Positions 57,699-64,000 of a stretch of 64,000 bases of DNA are shown here, one piece after another. Where the stretch lies: NCBI GenBank assembly GCA_029449235.1, contig JANATG010000020.1, forward strand, positions 806,001-870,000, given 5' to 3'. Positions within the stretch are counted from its first letter, which is position 1; every line of letters begins with the position of its first letter. The notes below the pieces were generated by a model. That model saw only the letters and a list, made by a program, of their open reading frames with translations. It searched no databases and was not told the DNA's origin. Both the position numbers and the translations under genes were made by a program. The DNA comes from Linnemannia schmuckeri. Lineage: Eukaryota; Mortierellomycota; Mortierellomycetes; Mortierellales; Mortierellaceae.

Positions 57699-58230
57699 TT
57701 TTGTCGCGATTCATTGGCTTGAGCTGCGATGTCGCCTGCAAGATACCGGATCGTATTGGCCAGGGCAACTGCTCGGTCCTTCCATATGTTCTCAGTGTCG
57801 TCTTCGGATGCCAAATGAGCGAGGGTGTCCAGAGGTCGAGTGAGATGTGCCAATCGGGACTGAATCTTGGCCAGTTCCTTCTCTGCAAAGCTGTTGTCGC
57901 CGGAGAGTTGGATGCCTTTCTGCCGAACGTCGATGAGCTGATATGCGTCGTAGTTTATACCTTCCAGGTAGTGGTAGTCAGACATGTCGATGAGTTTATC
58001 GATAGGGTCGAGCTTGGTTTTGAAAAAGTCCTTTTGGAACTTGATGGCTGGATAGATGGAGAGCAGGTGTTCTGTGGGGACGATGTATGTGGAGCGAGGT
58101 TTCTTGTAAACGAGAGGTTTGTCGTCATCAATGTTGTGGGGGTTCTGAGCTATGCCACCACGGTAGCCATTTCGCTAAGCTGTGCCGTGATGGCGGAAAG
58201 TTGGGCTTGGATAGTTGCATCTGTTGACAT
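57699..58230 (-). pseudogene. DIRS-type gag-like gene, split by the Tc1 element
   Basis: Minus-strand frame from ATG 58230 (MSTDATIQAQLSAITAQLSE, coiled-coil-like). A two-base shift near 58150 leads into PHNIDDDKPLVYKKPRSTYI, LLSIYPAIKFQKDFF, then YHYLEGINYDAYQLIDVRQK and KIQSRLAHLTRPLDTLAHLA, running straight into the TA at 57697-57698. The short coding run resumed left of the transposon closes within about 14 codons. The pattern (N-terminal coil, 'YP.i....FF', helical domain) resembles the gag-like ORF of fungal DIRS retrotransposons; that is inference. It points away from the RT gene next door. Confidence 0.6.
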
Positions 58231-58409
58231 AGAGACGGATCGATCGATGGAGATCCGGGGATGTGTTCCAACCGTGATATAAAGAAAGATAGAGAGCAAG
58301 GTATCTGGAGAACCCCTTTCATAGTAGTGAGCACCCCCTTTTCTTTTTTATTTTTGGACAATCATGATAGCAATAAAGAAAGATACACACAAAAAAGATA
58401 CACACACAG

Positions 58410-60329
58410 ATGGAGTCCCTGGAAAGGAAGAATAATCGACTACAACTCTTTCAGGAGGCTTGGCGACGTCTGACAGACGAAAACTGGGTTCGTCAAACTA
58501 TCGAGCATGGATTCAAAATCCCATTCGACACTCTACCCCCATACAGTCCCCATCCCAGCAAACATCAAACACGATCTACAAAAGAAACGGAAACAATCGA
58601 GAAAGAGATCCTCGACCTTTTGAAAAAACGCGCCATCGAGGAGGCTACAGAAGGTGGGTTCACCAGCCGACTCTTTACAGTACCAAAACGAACTGGCGAC
58701 CTTCGCCCATGCCTCAATCTCCGCCCTCTCAATCAGTTCGTACCACACCAACACTTCAAGATGGAGATGGTGAAAGTTGTCTGCAACCTGATCAACAAAG
58801 GCGGCTATATGACGAGCATCGATCTACAGGACGCCTTTCTCCACGTTCTAAGCCACTCCTCTTCACGCAAATACCTCCAGTTCCACTGGAAGGGGAAACA
58901 GTATCAGTTCCGTGTTCTACCATTTGGTCTCTCTTTAGCTCCCTTCATATTCACTAAGATCCTGAAACCAGTTCTACGTTGGGTCCGCCGACGGGGGATA
59001 TGGATATCAGCCTATCTGGACGACCTACTTATCATGGCCAAGTCATTCTAACAGGCGGAGATAGCAGCTCAGGCAGTAATGGACAAGTTGTGCAGCCTCG
59101 GTTATCTGATCAAGCCATCCAAGTCACAGCTGACACCGACCCAGACGATCACACACCTAGGATTCACGATCAACACGGCCGCCATCATTGTACCCAACTG
59201 GTCAGGAGCAATCTGGGCACCCACCATCCGGAACATGGCAACGGTTCCTCCTATCCACCTTCCACGCTCAGCAGTCCGAGATCCAAAGGGAAAAGAGTTC
59301 GGTCTCCTATCGAAAAACCCGGCTTGGTCGTTAACGGCTTGGAGCGTAAGCGGCGCCGACTAGCAGCTGAAGGATACGACCCGGCAGTTATCGACATTAT
59401 GACTTTTTCGGAGACAGAGCTACACAAACAATCACGCTACAACTACGTTCAGGAGATGTACTACAAGTGGTGCTACGACAAGGAGCTGGATCCTTACATC
59501 GCCAACTCTCTCAACGTTCTCAATTTCCTCTCATGGGGCCATTTAACGAAGCGCTGGCGCTCCTCCACCATTGCAACTTACTGTGCACAGATCCTGGCCC
59601 TCTTCGACGACAAGACTCCTTCCGAGAGCAACGATACGTTTAGCCAGTTCTTCACGATCCTTCGCGCCAACGAATCTGACACTTCCACCGAAGTTGACCT
59701 GGACTTTTCGCCCATTGTTACTTATCTCCGCTCATTCACCAGTAATGAGGACATGTCACCAGAGGAACTCACCCTGAAACTTTGTTGGCTTCTCGAAATG
59801 TGCGCCTTCCTTTGCCTAAGTGACAGCGAACGAATTGACATGTAACTGTCACGTGGATGATGAATTCATTTCTCTCCACATTGTTAGACCAAACGAAACG
59901 TCGGCCGGCATCCATAAGACCAAGTCTGTCATCTTACGAGCACACTCCTTGGATAGAAAGCCATGCCCAGTCCAGACCCTCAAGGACTACGTTCGCCGCC
60001 TAGCCTATAGCAAGATCTCAGTCCCTCATCCTACCATGTCTTCTCTCCGATACAACCCACTCATTCGCCATATCAAGTCACCCGAGGTTCACGTTAGCGC
60101 CGACATAATTAGAAAACACATCGCCGCCGTCATGTCTCGCGCAAACGTTCCACCAAGTTATCGCTTACCTAGACCCCGTGCTGCAGGTTCTACCCACGCC
60201 GCCAAGAATGGAGTCAGGGTTGACGATATTGTAGCCCAAGGCAATTGGTCTTCCTGCCGGATGTTCGACAAGTTCTACCGCTTATCAAGCAAGACTAGGT
60301 CGAACCTTACAGACATAGTTTTAGGTTGA
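58410..60329 (+). pseudogene. DIRS-type retrotransposon: RT and tyrosine recombinase, deleted and frameshifted
   Basis: 58410-59051 encodes a reverse transcriptase (FTSRLFTVPKRTGDLRPCLN, YMTSIDLQDAFLHV, LPFGLSLAPFIFTKIL, catalytic ISAYLDDLLIMA). A stop and shift near 59050 lead to LGYLIKPSKSQLTPTQTITH-LGF. The next residues jump to a linker normally found after RNase H (PNWSGAIWAPTIRNMA), so the RNase H domain is missing. A tyrosine recombinase follows in two frames (59300-59845, 59820-60329) with PRPRAAGSTHAAKNGV, where the catalytic His-x-x-Arg box normally lies, and the final FDKFYRLSS tyrosine. RT plus tyrosine recombinase is diagnostic of DIRS elements. Not functional as it stands. Confidence 0.9.
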
Positions 60330-61150
60330 TCGATCTTTGGAGCCATGTCTGTGTCCTCCCAACCCTCCCTTTAGTTTTTTGTTTTCTTTCTTTCTCCTTC
60401 GTGCTCGGTCAAAAAGATAGTGTGCAGAGATCGAGCAGGTTCATTTTTTATTTTCTTAGTTTAGTTTCTCGAGTGCAACCAATGAAGATTGATTACACAC
60501 AAATATGGCTCGTCTGCCCTAGATGGATAATGTATGTACAAAGTGGTGTATCCATATGGTTGATTGGTGACCGCTGTTGGGGATGGTTACTTGTGACCTG
60601 CAGTCCTCAAATTCCTTGTGACCACTACCGACACTTTTTTTCCGAAATGTGTCAGACATGGACCGCCGATCAAAATCAACATAACTCAGTCAGTCTCAGT
60701 CGCTACCCGAGGTACGGTGCCAGCTGAACTTTGCATTAGAACTTCCACAACAAAAAGCTCAAAGGACCACGACGGACAGTTACCGGGTCAAGTCGCCTTG
60801 AAAAGCCTGGTAACGGCGCTTTGTTTACGTCAAGAGAAAGACGGCGTTTATGTGCTTGTTTGATATAATATGCAATGGGCTCTCTTTTCGACGCTAGTGA
60901 AATTGTCGACTCTCTCCTCCTCTCCCTCTCTTCTTCCCTGTCCTCTCTGCAAGTCGCCTCTGGAGTGGTTACTTGCTTGTTTCTTTTCCTCTTTTGTTTT
61001 GTTAACTCCTCCCCTCCCCAACTTTTTCTTTTTCGCCTTCTTCTGCCTCGGCTTCATTCCAACTGCTCACATCCGTTCATTCATGCAACCTTCATTCGAC
61101 AATCCCTCCAAGGAGCATTAACACCTCGACCATCACCAGCAGAATTTAGA
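60330..61150. other. Spacer, leader of the last LDCIA gene
   Basis: 3' remains of the DIRS element, then the CT-rich leader of the gene at 61151. An in-frame ATG at 60875 would add 92 mostly hydrophobic or low-complexity residues. I treat it as untranslated. Confidence 0.4.
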
Positions 61151-63196
61151 ATGGGCGTTCTCGACATCATTTGCCTTACAGCAGATCCGGCCTCGACAAC
61201 TTTCTATGGCTTCGCATATGCAGATATCTACGACTGCAACTATTACGGTGGATGCCTCAACAACGTCCTCGTAAAGTCCCAGGCCAACCCGGTCTCAGGA
61301 AAGAATATAACCTGGTCTTTGGTCTCCAGGATCGACAGCCGAAACATGACAGGAATCGCTAAATCCGTTTACAGTGCATCCTTTTCATGCTCTGTCAGTG
61401 CCCAGGGTGTCTTTACGATGTTTGGTTGGACCCTAAACTCAGGGAGAAATGGGCCAGAAACGGCTTATGGAATCCGATACGACCCTACTGGAACAATGGA
61501 CACCAAGTACAACTTTCAAGGTTCGGGAGCCTGGATAAACATGACGATTGACAGGGCTTACAACTGGACAGAGAGCGACGCTCAACATAAATTGGGATAT
61601 GTCAACAATGGCGTAACTACCGAGCTCGTTCACTCGGTTCTCAGTAAAGATGGCAGCAAAATCTACCTTGCCAAGGTGGACGAGGCAACCAAAACCTTGA
61701 CCGCTGCTGGCAACTGGGCCCTGGTAAGTCCGCGTATACTTGCTCTACAAATGCTTCCACTCGCCTTTCTGTTCCTGTTATTACTCTGTATCAATCTCCA
61801 CTGACTCAATTTCCTTTTCAATAGAACGCAACGATACATGGGGCTGTCAGAGAAATGGTTATTGGCAACAACCACCTTTACACTTTTGGCGGTGTGCGGG
61901 TGCTGGACGCATCTGCCTATCTAACTGGCTTCCCTCTCGCCACTATCAATCCCACCACACCGGTCGGCAAGATCTACAACACAAGTGAAGTCTTTGGGAG
62001 CCGATACGCTCAAGCAACGTACCTTTACGTCTACCAGAATACGTTGACGTTGATCCTTGCTCAATATGTAAGTCGCATGCCCAACTAAGCCGGAAAGTCA
62101 ATACCAAAGATGTATTTAACTGGCAGCATTATTTTGCCGTCGTTCTTAATATGCCTGTACTCTACATTTCATGTTTTCATTTTAGAGCGGCGATACCCGC
62201 GGCACCATTTACAAAATCAACGACCCCGACAACGCCAACAGCACAGGGCCTCCCATCGCCAACTTTACCAATGATGTCACCAACATGGATTACTTTGTTC
62301 CTCTTGGAGATGGAACTAGTTCGACAACGTTCGCGCTGATGAAGAGGTTTAATTCGATGTATGTTTTCGGCAACGACAACGGCTTCAGATACACTCACGA
62401 AATTAAGGTTAACATCTCCGATCCTGTCGGTATCAATCCTAACCCGAAAAAACCATCAACGGGCTCGAGTTCGCAGAATGATGATTCTTCGTCGACAGGA
62501 GCGATTATCGGAGCAATTTTTGGACTGGGCGTTGTCGTAGGGCTGATTTTTTTATTCATCTGGAGGAGTAGTCGAACAAAGACTGCGAACGCCACGACCT
62601 CAGCCGCCGACAAGCCACTTCCACCCTTCCCTCCCCTCAACAACAACTATGCCTACCCTCAACAACCAGGGCAAAACGGCGGACCTAGTTATTACTACCC
62701 TGCAGGACAACACCCTGCATCCTCCTATCCCTTAAATCAGGACACACTAACGACGTTTCTTCCAATGGCGCCCATCACATCTGTCCCACAACAGTACCAA
62801 AGCATGCAGGAGCAGATGCAAACCCTTCGGTTCTCAAGCCACCCTCGTCCGAGCTTTGTCACAACTGCGTATGGTGGAGAGCCAGAGAGCACGAACACTG
62901 TATCAACTACCACGTCAGGACCCATCCTTGGGGCAGCAGCAGGACCATCTACAGCAGCCTGGCAGCCAACGCCATTTGTCCCACCCGTACGCCTCACCAG
63001 CAGTCAGGGTACTTCAACTCCCAGTGCAGGCGACTCTCCTGCTGTTGCCACCGCGTTTTCGAGCGCCACAGCACAGTCATCGCAGGACCCCCAGCCGATT
63101 GTTTCTCAATCTTCTGTTGATAGTCCTACATCCTCTACATTCACACCACTGTCATCACCACCTTCTGTCCCCCACAGTACTCGTCCAAGCCCGTAA
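61151..63196 (+). CDS. LDCIA-family membrane protein, longest intact copy
   Basis: Exons 61151-61723, 61825-62067 and 62186-63196, all phase 0, give 608 residues. It opens MGVLDIICLTADPASTTFYG and keeps FSCSVSAQGVFTM, AYGIRYDPTG, KLGYVNNGV and AREMVIGNNHLYTFGG-like blocks. Several N-x-S/T sites (NMT, NWT, NIT) lie in the presumed ectodomain. The membrane span (GAIIGAIFGLGVVVGLIFLF) is followed by WRSSR. The tail is long, Pro/Ser/Thr/Gln-rich, with PPFPPLNNNYAYPQQPG and FSSHPRPSFVTTAYGG. It belongs with the copy at 53.8 kb in a branch distinct from those at 4-27 kb. Function unknown. Confidence 0.8.
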
Positions 63197-63613
63197 GGCG
63201 AATCCCGCTCCTCAATATCGTCATCATATCCACCAACCTACCGCTTGTAGACCAGGGTGCACCTAATTTTGATTTTAGTCTCACCAGTAGATAGAACTAA
63301 TAACAGTATATGTTCAGAATGTTTATTTCAGCCCTTAAAGAAAATGTCAAAGAAGGATTCTCGAATTCATTCAGGCACGGTTTCAGAGTTTGGCCGACAC
63401 AATTTGAGTCAAATGGTCTCAGTTTGCTAAATGGGTGAAGTAGAGAGCAGTCTGTGGTTATCAAGCAAGACAGGGCCAATCATGGTGGAGGGGTTGATGA
63501 AGGCTAATAACGCGCGACCACAGAGTACGACTACAGAGCAACGCTCAACCTCCCTCTGTCAATTTCAGACCAAAGAACAAGTGGCAGGGAAGTCACAAAG
63601 CGGACGTTATGTG

Positions 63614-63650
<37 letters not shown>

Positions 63651-63841
63651 TAGGCTCCCTTGATAAAAGATAATAAAAATCTCACGAAATGAGGGTCAAA
63701 CGACTTTTTCCTTCCTTCTCTCATCCACCCGCTCATGCGCGTTTTTTCGTCTTTTTTTATTCGCCTCTTTCTTTCGTTTTTGTTTAACATTCCGCTTCCT
63801 CATTGCCTCTTAATAACAATACCCCACTACCGCTTATACCC
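63197..63841. other. Spacer with T33 tract
   Basis: Contains T33 (63615-63647) and CT-rich sequence. No gene is seen. Confidence 0.4.
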
Positions 63842-64000
63842 CATGGCAAACGGTGTCGACCACCGTCCTCCCCACGGCTCCCAATGGACCTGGGTCACAA
63901 CAGCATCAAATCTACCAGTTCTCAAGCCACCCTCACCACAACGTTGCCACGACAGCCTATGGTGGGGCACAAAGAGATATTAGCACACCGCATTCAGGAT
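63842..64000 (+). pseudogene. Fragment resembling the LDCIA-family tail
   Basis: In one frame, about 63885-63985 reads GPGSQQHQIYQFSSHPHHNV-ATTAYGG, closely like FSSHPRPSFVTTAYGG in the tail of the preceding gene. An ATG at 63843 opens a different frame (MANGVDHRPP...). It may be a duplicated 3' fragment or an exon of a gene that continues beyond the window. Confidence 0.4.

Noticed and set aside
57575..58282. 235-codon plus-strand open frame
   Set aside because: It is antisense to the gag-like gene and spans the transposon end.
1..64000. tRNA or rRNA genes
   Set aside because: I looked for T-loop-like GGTTCGA-type boxes with paired stems and found none I could support by eye. A tRNAscan run would settle it.

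Overview
The window is eukaryotic and reads as a filamentous fungus, most likely a Mortierella-type early-diverging fungus (Mortierellaceae). Genes are split by short GT-AG introns, many with GTAAGT donors. The spacers are T-rich or pyrimidine-rich with long A/T homopolymers. The gene set includes a sterol 24-C-methyltransferase of the Erg6 type, NACHT/NLR-like and WGR-domain genes, small secreted Cys-rich proteins, and DIRS, Tc1 and piggyBac elements. The lineage is inferred from gene content and style; no search was run.

Layout. 0-2 kb: 3'-truncated BCS1-like AAA ATPase (minus). 2.26-3.17 kb: non-autonomous piggyBac-like remnant. 4.4-11.2 kb: a broken and an intact copy of a three-exon membrane protein family ('LDCIA-family' here), with a decayed Tc1-type transposase between them. 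11.3-17.3 kb: a two-copy WGR-like gene and, upstream on the same strand, a broken NACHT gene. 19.4-27.6 kb: two more LDCIA-family genes flanking two small secreted protein genes (one resembling I36 inhibitors/beta-gamma crystallins). 28-32 kb: a C2orf76/UPF0538 homologue, a multi-exon secreted Cys-rich gene and a small unknown gene. 35-39 kb: a PTC7-like PP2C phosphatase and a LAMTOR4-like gene. 39.9-45.2 kb: three tandem two-domain GNAT paralogues. 46-47.8 kb: a broken LDCIA-family copy. 48.4-48.9 kb: a MITE and a minisatellite. 49.8-51.9 kb: ERG6. 52.8 kb: a secreted Cys-rich gene whose promoter is homologous to that of the 21.9 kb gene. 53.8-55.5 kb: a broken LDCIA-family copy. 56-60.3 kb: an apparently intact Tc1-like transposon inside a DIRS gag-like gene, next to a deleted DIRS RT/tyrosine recombinase. 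61.2-63.2 kb: an intact LDCIA-family gene, with a fragment resembling its tail at the window end.

Housekeeping genes (BCS1-like, C2orf76-like, PTC7, LAMTOR4, GNATs, ERG6) are interspersed with fast-changing material: a seven-copy membrane family of which three are broken, a broken NLR-like gene, secreted Cys-rich genes and young and old transposons. The strongest candidates for something undescribed are the shared promoter of two otherwise unrelated secreted-protein genes, the LDCIA family itself, and the hydrophobic open reading frame in the last intron of the phosphatase. Exon joins were made by eye from splice consensus, phase and paralogue comparison.
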